Source: Succinivibrionaceae bacterium (GTDB lineage: Bacteria; Pseudomonadota; Gammaproteobacteria; Enterobacterales; Succinivibrionaceae). Taken from it: a DNA stretch of 64,000 nucleotides. The stretch lies in assembly GCA_016284235.1 (NCBI GenBank), contig JAEEOK010000091.1:1-64000 (forward strand), given 5' to 3'. The notes under the pieces were generated by a model that was given only the letters and a program-made list of their open reading frames with translations, was not told where the DNA came from and made no database searches. The position numbers and the translations under genes were made by a program. Shown piece by piece: positions 8,731-18,357 of this stretch (the first letter of the stretch is position 1; every line of letters starts with the position of its first letter).

Positions 8731-11595
8731 CTAGGCGTAATAATCAACCTCACGATCAGAAACTTCAACCATGCGGACACCGCCGGCGGTAAAATCTGCA
8801 TCGTCGGCATCACCTCCGGATATTTTATCAGATGTAAACTCCTTTGTTGCGGACGAACCCTCATTTTGCGATCTGCCCCCCCATGAATTCTGCTGTTCCA
8901 CAGAACTTTCACCAAGGGATATGCCCTGCTGACCCAGGAGAAAACGAAGACGTGAAAGAGAGTCGCTTACCAGCTCCCTGGTTTCACTCTGCTGAACAAT
9001 CATGCTGACTCTTGCAATCGCATCATCGCTCATATTGACTGTAATCTTCATTTTACCAAGACCTGTCGGATCAAGATTAATTTCCGCCTCCCTTACATTT
9101 CTGGAAAGCATAATATTCAGTTTTTCTGCAACCTGCCGGGCATTTTCCTCATAATTTCTGGAAAGATGAACCGTCTTCTGCAGCTGCTGAACAACGTCGC
9201 CGCTTTCCTTCTGGTGATGCCCGGAACGGATCCCCGACACCGAATGAAGCTGATAAATCTGCTCTGCTCCGCGATCAGCGCCGCCATGCTCACCGGCGGA
9301 TGAACTGAAATCCGACGCGGCGGTCTGCCGGACAACACCTGAGGTCGAAAGTTCAGTTCCGATATAGTCGCTCTGCTCACCGGACTTAGAAAAATCCGCG
9401 GTTTCCTCCCGTACTGAAGAAGCGGCATATTCAGCTCTGCTCTGAGCCATGGCATGGAGCGTCTCGCTAAAGGTTACTGATGTATCTGCTCCGATACGAA
9501 TATGTTCAGAAAGAGAATCATCCGCCTGACTGCCAGATCCCTGCACAGCATTGACTGCTGTATTAACCTGATTGGCCGACATCTGCACGGAAACATTTGA
9601 AGACACCCTGGCTGATACACCTCTTGAAGTTCTTAATATATCCATCAGCTCTTCATTTTCAGCTGCCCGCTCCAGCGGCACTTCATCCTGTGCATAATAG
9701 TTCCACTCCGGATCTTCTGCCTGATCTGATCCTGCATTCAGATTATCCAGACGGTTCTGAAAACGCACAAAGCTGTATTCTGTTTTCAGCTTCCGATCCG
9801 GATTCGCTGAGGCTGAAACCAGTCCGCTGTTCACTCCAGAAACGTGAGCATCAAAATCAAAACCTTCACCATCTCCAGACTCATCCGGCACCGGTGCAGC
9901 ACTGATATCGGCAGCAGAAATGCGCAGATCATTTTTTATGTCCGGGGAACTTGCATGGTCTGAACGAAAACCGGCAGTCCGGACACGACTGACGTGCTGC
10001 AAAACTGTCTCACGGACATTTTCTGCCCTGTAAATACGGTTTGAAACACTGCGATCATCCTGTTCGGGAGCTACGAATATTTCACTTTCCTCAGCATCTG
10101 CAATCCGCACAGATTGTGCACCGGGGGCTCTCCCGTCTGTATGAGAATCCTGAATATTTTCAGTCCGTACGCTGCGCACAGATTCTGAAATTCTGAGATC
10201 TTCTGATTTGTCTGTCCGAACAGCACGCCGGACGGCATCATCCTGCAGTACAGCCGGACCGACCGGTTCTTCACGGCCGGCAGTAAGATTTTCAACCTCC
10301 ACACCGGCAGATGTCCGGCTCTGCGCATAGGATTCATTCTTCACAAAGACTTCAGAATTACTGCTGTTAACTTCACCTGTTTCAATTCCGGCAGGTACGG
10401 ATCCTGAAAATTCATTTCCGGTCTGAATTCCGGCGGATGCTGATTCTGAAATTTCTTTTCCGGTCCGAATTCCGGCAGGTACCGATTCTGAAATATCCTT
10501 TCCGGTCTGAATTCCGGCGGATGGTGATTCTGAAATTTCTTTTCCGGTCTGAATTCCGGCATCAGTGCTCTGAACGCCGGTATTTTTCAAATAACTGTTT
10601 TTTACATTCTCAGCAATTTCCACTGAAGCTTCTGATGACTGAACACGAACAGCACTGCTTACATCAGATTCAGCAGAATTTTCATTTGAATACATTCCAT
10701 CAGGATAATTTGCTCTGACAAGGTTATGCTCCGCTGAAGCATACCCGGCATTTCCGCCCGCAATACCGGATTTTGGCTCCTCCGGCGGAACGGACTCACT
10801 GTCAGACGAACGAACACCGTCATCCGCACTGAGAGAACCGGCAGGCTGTACCTGGATATATTCAGGATCTAAATCAGAAGAGAGATTACTTTCCCCGCCG
10901 TCTGAAACGGAGATTTGATTATCCGGAGCCGGCGCTTCGACAGAACCGTCAGAATGCTGTTCACTGCCGGAGCTGCAGCGGATCCGGCTTTCTGAAACAC
11001 CGGCTGATTCTGAAAACTCTGATAAATTCAGACTGTCAGGATTTTCCCGGGAACCGGTTGACAGTTCATCTTTATTCAGTGATGACTCTAAACCTTCATC
11101 CATGCTGCCGCAAGCTCCGGCATCAGTTCTTTTAGAAACACCGGAATTGTCAGCCTTTTCAGCTCTGCAGCCGTCTGCGCTGGTTTCATACCTTTGATCT
11201 TTTAGATCTGAAGCTTTCTCCGTCACTGCCGCTGATATTTTTCTTTTGTCAGCAGCAACTGCTCCTTCGGCTCCATGTCGCACCCTGCCGCTGCGGCTGC
11301 TGACTGATCCCTCGCTTCCTACAGGAGATGCTTTATTTTCTTCAGCAGGATTTCTATCTCTTTTCTGCACAGCTGATTTGGAGTCGCCGGTTTCACTTCG
11401 GCGTTTGACACAAATCTTATTTACTGAATCATTAACTCTGGCAGCATCGGTGGCATCAGTTTGCCGCACTGCTGACATTATTTTATCCAGAATATTGTCA
11501 AACACTGCCGATGTCTCCGTCGCCAATGAATCTTTTTTGGCAGAGACTCCGTCCGCAAAGTTACGAATCTGCTGATAATTTTCCGAAAGCTGCAT
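8731..11595 (-). CDS. fliK: Flagellar hook-length control protein FliK, very long
   Basis: The start is placed at ATG 11595 (MQLSENYQQIRNFADG) because CCAGGAG lies 5 nt upstream; this gives 954 residues, more than twice the ~400 usual in enteric FliK. Most of it is Ser/Glu/Asp-rich and disordered, matching a secreted ruler. It contains about four and a half tandem 14-residue repeats (GIQTGKEISESPSA type, near residues 345-410). The C-terminal domain is canonical: EAEINLDPTGLGKMKITVNM followed by LRFLLGQQGISLGESSVE, the part that contacts FlhB. It is the first gene after the internal terminator at 11667-11690, so it may begin its own transcript. Confidence 0.93.
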   Translation of the reverse strand: MQLSENYQQIRNFADGVSAKKDSLATETSAVFDNILDKIMSAVRQTDATDAARVNDSVNKICVKRRSETGDSKSAVQKRDRNPAEENKASPVGSEGSVSSRSGRVRHGAEGAVAADKRKISAAVTEKASDLKDQRYETSADGCRAEKADNSGVSKRTDAGACGSMDEGLESSLNKDELSTGSRENPDSLNLSEFSESAGVSESRIRCSSGSEQHSDGSVEAPAPDNQISVSDGGESNLSSDLDPEYIQVQPAGSLSADDGVRSSDSESVPPEEPKSGIAGGNAGYASAEHNLVRANYPDGMYSNENSAESDVSSAVRVQSSEASVEIAENVKNSYLKNTGVQSTDAGIQTGKEISESPSAGIQTGKDISESVPAGIRTGKEISESASAGIQTGNEFSGSVPAGIETGEVNSSNSEVFVKNESYAQSRTSAGVEVENLTAGREEPVGPAVLQDDAVRRAVRTDKSEDLRISESVRSVRTENIQDSHTDGRAPGAQSVRIADAEESEIFVAPEQDDRSVSNRIYRAENVRETVLQHVSRVRTAGFRSDHASSPDIKNDLRISAADISAAPVPDESGDGEGFDFDAHVSGVNSGLVSASANPDRKLKTEYSFVRFQNRLDNLNAGSDQAEDPEWNYYAQDEVPLERAAENEELMDILRTSRGVSARVSSNVSVQMSANQVNTAVNAVQGSGSQADDSLSEHIRIGADTSVTFSETLHAMAQSRAEYAASSVREETADFSKSGEQSDYIGTELSTSGVVRQTAASDFSSSAGEHGGADRGAEQIYQLHSVSGIRSGHHQKESGDVVQQLQKTVHLSRNYEENARQVAEKLNIMLSRNVREAEINLDPTGLGKMKITVNMSDDAIARVSMIVQQSETRELVSDSLSRLRFLLGQQGISLGESSVEQQNSWGGRSQNEGSSATKEFTSDKISGGDADDADFTAGGVRMVEVSDREVDYYA
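10369..10564. repeat. 42-bp tandem repeats inside fliK
   Basis: The same phrase (GGTCTGAATTCCGGC and variants) recurs at about 10421, 10463, 10505 and 10547, an exact 42-bp period, with a weaker copy near 10380. Each unit encodes 14 residues of the form GI(Q/R/E)TGKEISESxSA. The number of copies could change by slippage or recombination without breaking the frame. Confidence 0.85.
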
Positions 11596-11666
11596 AAAAA
11601 CTCCTGGCAAAAGTATTCCAACCCTTCGGAAAATATGCAAAAATTAAACCAGTTATACAAAAAACA

Positions 11667-11690
11667 ATAAAAAAAGCGGGCAATCCCGCC
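11667..11690 (-). terminator. Intrinsic terminator between the exported-protein gene and fliK
   Basis: On the minus strand the stem GCGGG-ATTG-CCCGC is followed at once by a run of seven T. It lies about 60 bp after the stop of the 11750-12910 gene and upstream of fliK. Confidence 0.85.
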
Positions 11691-11749
11691 GTCCCCGCAT
11701 TTAAAATGATGATCCCTGTGAAGGAACCGTAGGATCATCCGATTCTGAA

Positions 11750-12910
11750 CTACTCAATGGTAAACAATTCATCAAAACTCAGACCTTCAAGCACTGACAC
11801 CGGTCCTTCATCCTGATTTATCGTAACCGAATGATCAAGAACAGCCAAATCCCCTGTCTGAGCAGATTTTAAAATCACCGAACCATCCTGAATTGTATAA
11901 TAGACAGAAGAAACATTCTCTATCAGGGAAGAGTCAGGCGCCGGATAGAATCTCTCAAAAATAAATGAACTCCCCGCCTTTTCATCAAGATATCCGTTTA
12001 TTACAAACTTCGAGTCATCAATATCAACCTTCTTCAGTCTCAAATCACGGTTCAGTTTCAACTGACTGTTTTCATGATAGAGATCGGTAAAATCGCAGAA
12101 AAAGGCCGACTCCTGAAAAATTCCTTCCGTCATTTCAGCAACACTGCTGCCTTCCCAAATGGTATTTCCCATGGCAATCTTGCGGCTGAATCTGATTTTG
12201 TCCTCCGATCCTCCTTTAATTGTTCCGGAGAAGAAACCAGCATTCTTGAATCCCTGGGGAGTCAGTTCCAGTACTGTTGAATCCTCCTTGAAATCCGACT
12301 GAATCACGCTGAAGGCAATAAAGATTTTCCCGTAGGCAAAAATCTGCCAGAAATCAGCCTTGACAACAGGAACAGAAAACTTCTGAGACCAGTGCTTGTC
12401 AGAGGCCTCTATAATGATAGACGTTGCATCAAGCTTTAAAAGAAACGGTATCTTTCCCTCTGAAGTTGTCAGAAATCTGGTTTCCGGATCCAGCGGGATC
12501 ATGTTAAAAGCGGCATCATCAACCACAGTTGTTCCGATCAGTCTCACTGGATGGTAGTTTTTGCTCACAATATCATAACGGTAGACAGTTCCCGAATGCA
12601 TACCGACAGCATAGGTGGTGGCAAGTTCAAAACCGTCCTTCAACGATTCCCCGGCAAGAATTGTGTAGCAGGACTCTCCGTTGACTTTCACATCGTTTGC
12701 TCCGCGGATGAGATTATGAGATCCGCCGTCAATACTGCCATTAATCGCACCGACAGCGTTGAAAGCTTCTTCCTCGGCAATACCGGGAACAGCTTCACAT
12801 GAATAAGGTCGACTCATGCAGCTTCCATCAGCTGAGTTGTACAGATAACCGGCATCCGCCATAACAGAAGAGCCGGCGGTCAACATTATCAAAGGCAACA
12901 GCTTTTTCAT
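11750..12910 (-). CDS. Exported protein of unknown function inside the flagellar cluster
   Basis: The start is taken at ATG 12910 (MKKLLPLIMLTAGSSVMADAG), which gives a clear signal peptide with cleavage expected near VMA-DAG; the longer ORF start adds an unlikely 46-residue leader. The mature protein is about 370 residues, mostly predicted beta-rich, with two Cys close to the N-terminus (DGSCMSRPYSCE) and another at GESCYTILAGE. I do not recognise a family. It lies between fliJ and fliK in the same orientation, with 390 bp upstream and its own terminator downstream, so it is probably separately transcribed. A beta-propeller-like fold is possible but unproven. Confidence 0.7.
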   Translation of the reverse strand: MKKLLPLIMLTAGSSVMADAGYLYNSADGSCMSRPYSCEAVPGIAEEEAFNAVGAINGSIDGGSHNLIRGANDVKVNGESCYTILAGESLKDGFELATTYAVGMHSGTVYRYDIVSKNYHPVRLIGTTVVDDAAFNMIPLDPETRFLTTSEGKIPFLLKLDATSIIIEASDKHWSQKFSVPVVKADFWQIFAYGKIFIAFSVIQSDFKEDSTVLELTPQGFKNAGFFSGTIKGGSEDKIRFSRKIAMGNTIWEGSSVAEMTEGIFQESAFFCDFTDLYHENSQLKLNRDLRLKKVDIDDSKFVINGYLDEKAGSSFIFERFYPAPDSSLIENVSSVYYTIQDGSVILKSAQTGDLAVLDHSVTINQDEGPVSVLEGLSFDELFTIE

Positions 12911-13299
12911 AAAAATCCCGAAAACAATACACGCAACCTGCAATGCCGTATAAGACAGTCTGCAGACAACCCCGAAAGAGCTTTTAAACCGGCATCCGGT
13001 TAATATAAAATCCGTCAGAACAGAGTATTTTCTGTCAGAAATACTCATAACAGAAACCGGACATCAACCCGGTGCTCACCTCATTTATTTAAAATTGACG
13101 GACAATTGTACAAAAAACATCAGATATCTTTGTGTGATTCATTTCTGATTTCAGCAGAGGGGTTCCGAATAAAAAGACTGCACCTGAAAGAGAGTGCTAA
13201 AATTAAAGAAAGTTTTGCTCTTAACTCAAACCGGCAGGGAGTAGTCACTGTTAACATGATTTCTTTAACAGAACCATGAAGGCCGGGATGCATTCTGAA
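12911..13299. other. Gap between fliJ and the exported-protein gene
   Basis: 389 bases without a convincing gene. It contains a 7-bp dyad CTGTTAA-N10-TTAACAG near 13249-13272, immediately after fliJ on the transcribed strand, which could be a weak hairpin or an operator. A promoter for the downstream gene is expected here, but I see no strong consensus. Confidence 0.4.
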
Positions 13300-13746
13300 C
13301 TAGAATCCTTCACCCGTTCTTCTAAGATGAGAGTGAAGCGCTGCTTCATCCATCATCTTCTGCTCCGCCTTGGCTGCTGCAATCTGCTTCTCAAGAGCCT
13401 CCTTCTCCAGAAGCTTTTCTAGTCCCTTTCTTTTGGTCTGCAGAAGCTGATATTCATCCCTGCACCTTTGAACAAGCCCCTCAGCCTGTTTAAGATTTTT
13501 TGCCTGATCAGCAGAAGCCTGATCAAGACGGTTGATAAACCCGTTATATTGAGTAAGAGTCGATGTCTGCATAACACTTTTGCCGGCTTCATTCAGTTCA
13601 GATGAGTAAACCTCCCGGTAATCATTGATGGCATCAAGATTCTTCTGACAGATATTCATATCAGAAACAGCCTTCTGATATCGGAGTCTTGCATTCTCCT
13701 CCTGCTGCTTTACCGAATCAAGCAGCAGACTTATGGCTCTGCTCAT
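13300..13746 (-). CDS. fliJ: Flagellar export chaperone FliJ
   Basis: 148 residues, almost entirely predicted antiparallel coiled coil, with the usual N-terminal MSRAISLLLDSVKQQEENA and a middle QYNGFINRLDQA. FliJ works with the ATPase FliI and the gate protein FlhA. The start lies 10 bp after fliI, and low sequence conservation is normal for FliJ, so position and coiled coil carry the call. Confidence 0.9.
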   Translation of the reverse strand: MSRAISLLLDSVKQQEENARLRYQKAVSDMNICQKNLDAINDYREVYSSELNEAGKSVMQTSTLTQYNGFINRLDQASADQAKNLKQAEGLVQRCRDEYQLLQTKRKGLEKLLEKEALEKQIAAAKAEQKMMDEAALHSHLRRTGEGF

Positions 13747-13756
13747 TTCTTACCTC

Positions 13757-15100
13757 CTAGCGCCGTCCCTTGGACAGCTCTATATACCTTTTCGCAAGCT
13801 GCTGCAGATGTGTCATACACTGCTCAAAAGGTACAACCTCCTTCATCTTCTGCTGAAGAAATCCGTCAAGATACGGTTTTATGGCAATAGCCGTGTCAAG
13901 CCGCGGATCTGCCCCCTGCTGATACGCTCCTATAGTAATCAGATCCTTGTTCTGCTCGTAAAGATCACAGCACTGTCTCATAGTTCTTGCCATCATAATA
14001 TGTTCTTCGGATGTGATCATCGGCATAACACGACTTATGGATTTTCTTATGTCTATGGCCGGATAGTGGCCGCCATCGGCAAGCGCACGGTTTAGAACAA
14101 TGTGACCGTCAAGTATGGCACGGGCGGAATCTGCTATAGGATCCTGAAGATCATCTCCTTCAGTCAGAACAGTAAAGAATGCAGTGATGGATCCCTGGGA
14201 TCCTCCTCCGTTTCCTGCCCGCTCAACCAGAGCCGGAAGTTTTGCAAATACAGAAGGAGGATACCCCTTTGTAGCCGGCGGTTCACCTATGGCCAGGGCT
14301 ATTTCTCTCTGCGCCTGGGCATAACGGGTCAGAGAATCCATGAGAAGAAGAACATCCTTGCCCTGATCCCTGAAATATTCAGCCACGGTAAGTGCAGTTT
14401 CACATCCCTTAAGACGCATGAGAGGAGAGGCATCAGCAGGTGCGGCAATAACCACAGATCTTGCTCTGCCCTCGGGACCGAGAATATCCTCTATGAATTC
14501 CTTGACCTCTCTGCCGCGCTCGCCGATAAGACCAACTACCGTAACATCCGCCACACTGCCTCTGGTCATCATACCGAGCAGAACAGACTTGCCTACACCG
14601 GAACCGGCAAAAAGTCCCATACGCTGACCCTTTCCCACGGTTATTATGCCGTTGATAGCCTTTACTCCGACATCAAGATACTCCGTTATTTTCCTTCTTG
14701 CCAGAGGGTTGAGACGCTTTGGAATATATGAAAGTCCTGACGGTGTAATAATTTCTCCAAGACCGTCAAGCGGAGTTCCGATACCGTCTATGACCCGGCC
14801 GAGAAGATGCGGCCCCAGAGGGATCTGAGTAACCTCCCCTAGCGGAATAACGCGAGCCCCCGGAATAACACCTGTCATCTGTTCAGACGGCATCAGATAG
14901 AGCTTGTCACCTGCAAAACCGATGACCTCGGCATCAAGAGAACCTGTAACGGATTCAACTCTGCACAGTGATCCCACCGCAGCTCTGCATCCGACAGCTT
15001 CAAGAGTAAGTCCCACCACCCTGGTCAGACGTCCTGCCACCATGGGAATAACCGAGTGAACATCAGTTTTCAAACCATCAAGATATTCGCAGAAATCCAT
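13757..15100 (-). CDS. fliI: Flagellum-specific export ATPase FliI
   Basis: 447 residues, F1-beta-like ATPase. Walker A AGSGVGKS lies at 165-172, the Walker [10 protein letters not shown] near 255, and [18 protein letters not shown] is a FliI signature. It energises export with FliH and FliJ. It is separated from fliH by a small membrane-protein gene and a terminator, which is unusual because fliH and fliI are normally adjacent. Confidence 0.97.
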   Translation of the reverse strand: MDFCEYLDGLKTDVHSVIPMVAGRLTRVVGLTLEAVGCRAAVGSLCRVESVTGSLDAEVIGFAGDKLYLMPSEQMTGVIPGARVIPLGEVTQIPLGPHLLGRVIDGIGTPLDGLGEIITPSGLSYIPKRLNPLARRKITEYLDVGVKAINGIITVGKGQRMGLFAGSGVGKSVLLGMMTRGSVADVTVVGLIGERGREVKEFIEDILGPEGRARSVVIAAPADASPLMRLKGCETALTVAEYFRDQGKDVLLLMDSLTRYAQAQREIALAIGEPPATKGYPPSVFAKLPALVERAGNGGGSQGSITAFFTVLTEGDDLQDPIADSARAILDGHIVLNRALADGGHYPAIDIRKSISRVMPMITSEEHIMMARTMRQCCDLYEQNKDLITIGAYQQGADPRLDTAIAIKPYLDGFLQQKMKEVVPFEQCMTHLQQLAKRYIELSKGRR

Positions 15101-15151
15101 ATAGCCCAGCCTGAAAGATAAAATTCCGAAACGAAATTAAACTGATAAAAA

Positions 15152-15197
15152 CAAAAAGTCCGAAAACCTGTATTGCACTCATTCAGATTTTCGGACT
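15152..15197 (-). terminator. Probable intrinsic terminator between the fliH-fliI membrane-protein gene and fliI
   Basis: AGTCCGAAAA (15157-15166) pairs with TTTTCGGACT (15188-15197) around a ~21-nt loop; on the minus strand the stem is followed by TTTTTGTTTTT. It lies about 30 bp after the stop of the 15226-15780 gene and upstream of fliI. Confidence 0.7.
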
Positions 15198-15225
15198 CTT
15201 CTATCAGAAAAACTTAATAATCGTA

Positions 15226-15780
15226 TTATCTGACCAGTGAAATGGTTTTAATCCATACCACAAGCGCCCAAATTCTGACAGCTAATGCATATAACAGCAC
15301 CGCTACGAGACCGATACTTGCAACCCCGAGGAAACCCACTGCAGCCTGATCAGAAACCTGACCATTAGCAGCGGCACCGGCAGTCACCGCACCGACAATA
15401 ACAACCAAAATATAAACAAATATAAGAACCTGTGAAAGAATGTAGTTCACCATCAACGCAGAAAACGAACGGTTTCCAAATTCTCGGTGCATATTGAAGT
15501 AATTGTTAGCCTTCGACATACCAATCAGAACACACGCAATCTCCGCTATACCCGTGAACAGTCCTACCGCAGGAATAAAATTCGCGAATGAGTTCAAAAC
15601 CGCCAGCACAAGACCAACGATCATCCATGTCTTGAGACTGCTGCCCTCCGGTGAAAGAAGCAGAGGTTGCTGAACATTGCCTCCGTAGTTTGGCTGCATT
15701 CCCGCAGGATTCTGCTGCACTGAATTATTGCTCATCTGAACAGGATTCTCTGAATTCTGATTTTTTTCTAAATCAACCAT
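15226..15780 (-). CDS. Four-TM membrane protein with Gln/Asn-rich N-terminus, between fliH and fliI
   Basis: The start is chosen at ATG 15780 (MVDLEKNQNSENPVQM), after GAAGG; 184 residues. The first ~50 residues are rich in Asn, Gln and Pro and probably disordered in the cytoplasm; then come about four membrane helices (near 55-75, 80-95, 115-140, 150-175). No catalytic motif is visible and I do not recognise a flagellar function. It splits the normally adjacent fliH-fliI pair and is followed by a terminator, suggesting independent acquisition or expression. Confidence 0.65.
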   Translation of the reverse strand: MVDLEKNQNSENPVQMSNNSVQQNPAGMQPNYGGNVQQPLLLSPEGSSLKTWMIVGLVLAVLNSFANFIPAVGLFTGIAEIACVLIGMSKANNYFNMHREFGNRSFSALMVNYILSQVLIFVYILVVIVGAVTAGAAANGQVSDQAAVGFLGVASIGLVAVLLYALAVRIWALVVWIKTISLVR

Positions 15781-16018
15781 ATTTATGCTACCTTCAATAT
15801 TACAAAAAGCCGCCCGTAGTTTCACACGACTAAAAAACATACAATGACAGACCGGCATCTGAACCGCCTGCACACCATTCCGCATGATTTTAACACATCG
15901 GCAAAAATAATTATCCGGCTTTACCTAAAAAGTTTGCATACGAAAAACATAATCAGTATCGAAACAGCACATCTGTAAATTTTAAAATGCAACAGGAAAC
16001 ACGAACATTCCTCACTGA

Positions 16019-17239
16019 TCAGGTAAAATTGGCTCTTATAAATTCCCTTATAAGACTGTCTATCTGCCCCTGCATAGTCATGGAAATAGTTGAATCTCTG
16101 GATGTAACATGAATATCACCGTCACTCTGCTCCTTGTTCACCACTATCCTCCATCCCTTTTCGGTCCTGAATTCTTCAGAAAAATGCTTTCTGACAATAT
16201 CGGCATCATGCTCACTCAGAGTAATCTCCACACCCTCGCTGAAAACAGGAAGCTGCTCCACAGCCTGTCTTACAGCATTAGTCACAAACTGCGTGGAGTT
16301 TTTAGCAAGTTCGGGAATAAGCTGACGGGTAAGTCTTATACTCAGCTCAACCAGAGATGAAGCTATCTTCTCATCAAGAAGATCAAGCGGTTTTGCCAGT
16401 TTTTCTGCGGACTGACTGAAAAATGCAACGCTGTCCGCCATTTCGGCCTCTATTTTTTCCTGACCGTCAGCGTAACCCTCCTTGTAGCCCTGACTCTGCC
16501 CCTGGGCTATACCGGTTTTCATTCCGTCGTCATAGCCTTTTTGGCTTCCTTCGTCATATCCGGCCTTATACCCCTCATCATGAGCATTTTTCTTTATCTG
16601 TTCAATTTCCTCCTGGGTTATATGCGGTGCTTCCTCATTCTCCCTTTTCTTCGCCTCCTCCTCGGCAAGCCGTCTTTCAAACCAGTCTACCGGAATTCCA
16701 AGAGCATTTGTGGGAACATCCTCGGATAAGGGACGGCTGTGAAAACGAAGTGTTTCCGCCTGATCCTGAGGAATGCCGGATCTCTTTTCAGCCCAGTCAA
16801 CCGGAAGTCCGAGTGCATTGGTTGGTACATCAGAGGAGGAATAATCCGAGGCGGAGGCAAGCTGATTTTCTTCAGAAGCACCTAAAGAGGAAGCTTCCGC
16901 AGCTTCATCTCTCGGAGGCCACTCGCGCTTGAGTGCGGCAGAAGGAGGCATTTTTTTCGGAATTCCCAGAGCATTTGTCTCCCGGTAGGCAGCGTCAACA
17001 TCCCAGGAATCATCGATTTCAACGGATGGGTTTCTTATAACAGGATTTAGAACTTTTTTGGACGATTCGTCTTCATTTTTAGGACTGAAAGAACTGAGAT
17101 CACTTAAATTAGCCATTCTTGCATTGCCGCGTTTCTGATGCTCTTCAAAACGGCTGTCCATTGTTGAGACTGAATCCAGAGCACGCTTTCTGGCCGCCTC
17201 CTGCTCCTTTGTTTTACTAGATCTCTCGCCTATGTTCAT
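16019..17239 (-). CDS. fliH: Flagellar export regulator FliH, long N-terminus with repeated motif
   Basis: 406 residues, against roughly 230-270 in most FliH proteins. The C-terminal half is typical: a Gly-spaced helix (GYKAGYDEGSQKGYDDGMKT, with a G every fourth residue) followed by a coiled coil and the LTRQLIPELAKN domain that binds FliI. The extra N-terminal ~200 residues are charged and contain three copies of TNALG(I/L)P, two continuing as VDW(F/A)E(R/K)R. FliH controls FliI and tethers it to the C-ring. Confidence 0.92.
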   Translation of the reverse strand: MNIGERSSKTKEQEAARKRALDSVSTMDSRFEEHQKRGNARMANLSDLSSFSPKNEDESSKKVLNPVIRNPSVEIDDSWDVDAAYRETNALGIPKKMPPSAALKREWPPRDEAAEASSLGASEENQLASASDYSSSDVPTNALGLPVDWAEKRSGIPQDQAETLRFHSRPLSEDVPTNALGIPVDWFERRLAEEEAKKRENEEAPHITQEEIEQIKKNAHDEGYKAGYDEGSQKGYDDGMKTGIAQGQSQGYKEGYADGQEKIEAEMADSVAFFSQSAEKLAKPLDLLDEKIASSLVELSIRLTRQLIPELAKNSTQFVTNAVRQAVEQLPVFSEGVEITLSEHDADIVRKHFSEEFRTEKGWRIVVNKEQSDGDIHVTSRDSTISMTMQGQIDSLIREFIRANFT

Positions 17240-17322
17240 CTACTATCCGGATTTTAGTTTAAGATACTGCCTGCAACGAATATTTATCGGTTCTTTTAAA
17301 TCTGATCAGATCTGATTTCCTG

Positions 17323-18357
17323 CTACACATAATTATCATTGCCTGCTGACAGCATAATCTCACCGGTATCGGCAAGTCTTCTGGCAATAGTCAGAATTTC
17401 CTTCTGTGCGGCCTCCACATCGCTGATACGGATAGGTCCCATGGCCTGCAAATCATCCTTGAGCATCTCGGCGGAACGCTTGGACATATTCTTGAAGAAT
17501 TTCTCCTTGAGAGCATCCTCACAGCCTTTAAGCGCCTTGCGAAGCAGCTCAGGGTTAACGTCGCGAAGCAGAGTCTGCACACCGCGATCATCAACATCAA
17601 TAAGATTTTCAAATACAAACATAAGATCCTGAATCTGCTGTGATATTTCCTCGTCAGTATCACGGATGGCATCCATAAGAGGACCTTCAATATTCGTATC
17701 CAGATAGTTCATTATGGAAGCGGCAGCCTTCAGACCGCCCATTTTTGCAGCCTGGGCTCCGGCGGAACCGGCAAACTGTTTTTCCATAATTTCATTTAAT
17801 TCCTGCAGCGCCGCCGGCTGAACCTCCTCAAGATCTGCAATTCTCATTATAAGATCCAGTCTTACAGGCTCAGGAAACTGACTGAGTATCTCGGCAGACT
17901 GTTCAGGTTCAAGATATGACAGCACTATGGTCTGAATCTGCGGATGCTCATTCTGAATAATACTTGCAACCTGACGCGCATCCATCCACTTGAGAGAATC
18001 AAGACCGTGAGCTCCGGATCCCATGATAATCTGCTCAACCAGGTTGCTCGCCTTATCCTCTCCGAGCGCCTGAACCAGAACATCCTTGATGAAGCCCGAG
18101 GCATCCAGACCGATGCTTGAATGTTTCTGAATATCATTGATAAAACAGCGGTGTACGGCATTGACCCTTTCATGCGAAAAATCGGATATCTGGGCCATTG
18201 TCATGCCAAGCTTCTGAACCTCCTTCGGCTCAAGATGGCGGAATACCTTGGCGGCATCCTCTTCATTGAGGCTGAGCATAAGAACGGCAGCCTTTTCATA
18301 ACCGGTCATGGACTCAAGAAGTCTTTTCTGCTCTTCCGTAAGTTCTGTATCAGCCAT
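17323..18357 (-). CDS. fliG: Flagellar motor switch protein FliG
   Basis: 344 residues, standard FliG. An N-terminal region (ESMTGYEKAAVLMLSLNEEDA) binds FliF, the armadillo-like middle includes EHPQIQTIVLSYLEPEQSAEIL, and the C-terminal torque domain carries the charged helix DDRGVQTLLRDVNPELLRKALKG. It forms the upper C-ring and contacts MotA. Its start shares a base with the fliF stop. Confidence 0.97.
   Translation of the reverse strand: MADTELTEEQKRLLESMTGYEKAAVLMLSLNEEDAAKVFRHLEPKEVQKLGMTMAQISDFSHERVNAVHRCFINDIQKHSSIGLDASGFIKDVLVQALGEDKASNLVEQIIMGSGAHGLDSLKWMDARQVASIIQNEHPQIQTIVLSYLEPEQSAEILSQFPEPVRLDLIMRIADLEEVQPAALQELNEIMEKQFAGSAGAQAAKMGGLKAAASIMNYLDTNIEGPLMDAIRDTDEEISQQIQDLMFVFENLIDVDDRGVQTLLRDVNPELLRKALKGCEDALKEKFFKNMSKRSAEMLKDDLQAMGPIRISDVEAAQKEILTIARRLADTGEIMLSAGNDNYV

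Noticed and set aside
10341-10562. 73-residue Pro/Arg-rich ORF (MPEFRPEKKFQN...)
   Set aside because: It is the shadow frame of the 42-bp repeats in fliK on the same strand.
10369-10564. CRISPR-like regular repeats
   Set aside because: The 42-bp units are contiguous, without spacers, and stay in the FliK frame; there are no cas genes.
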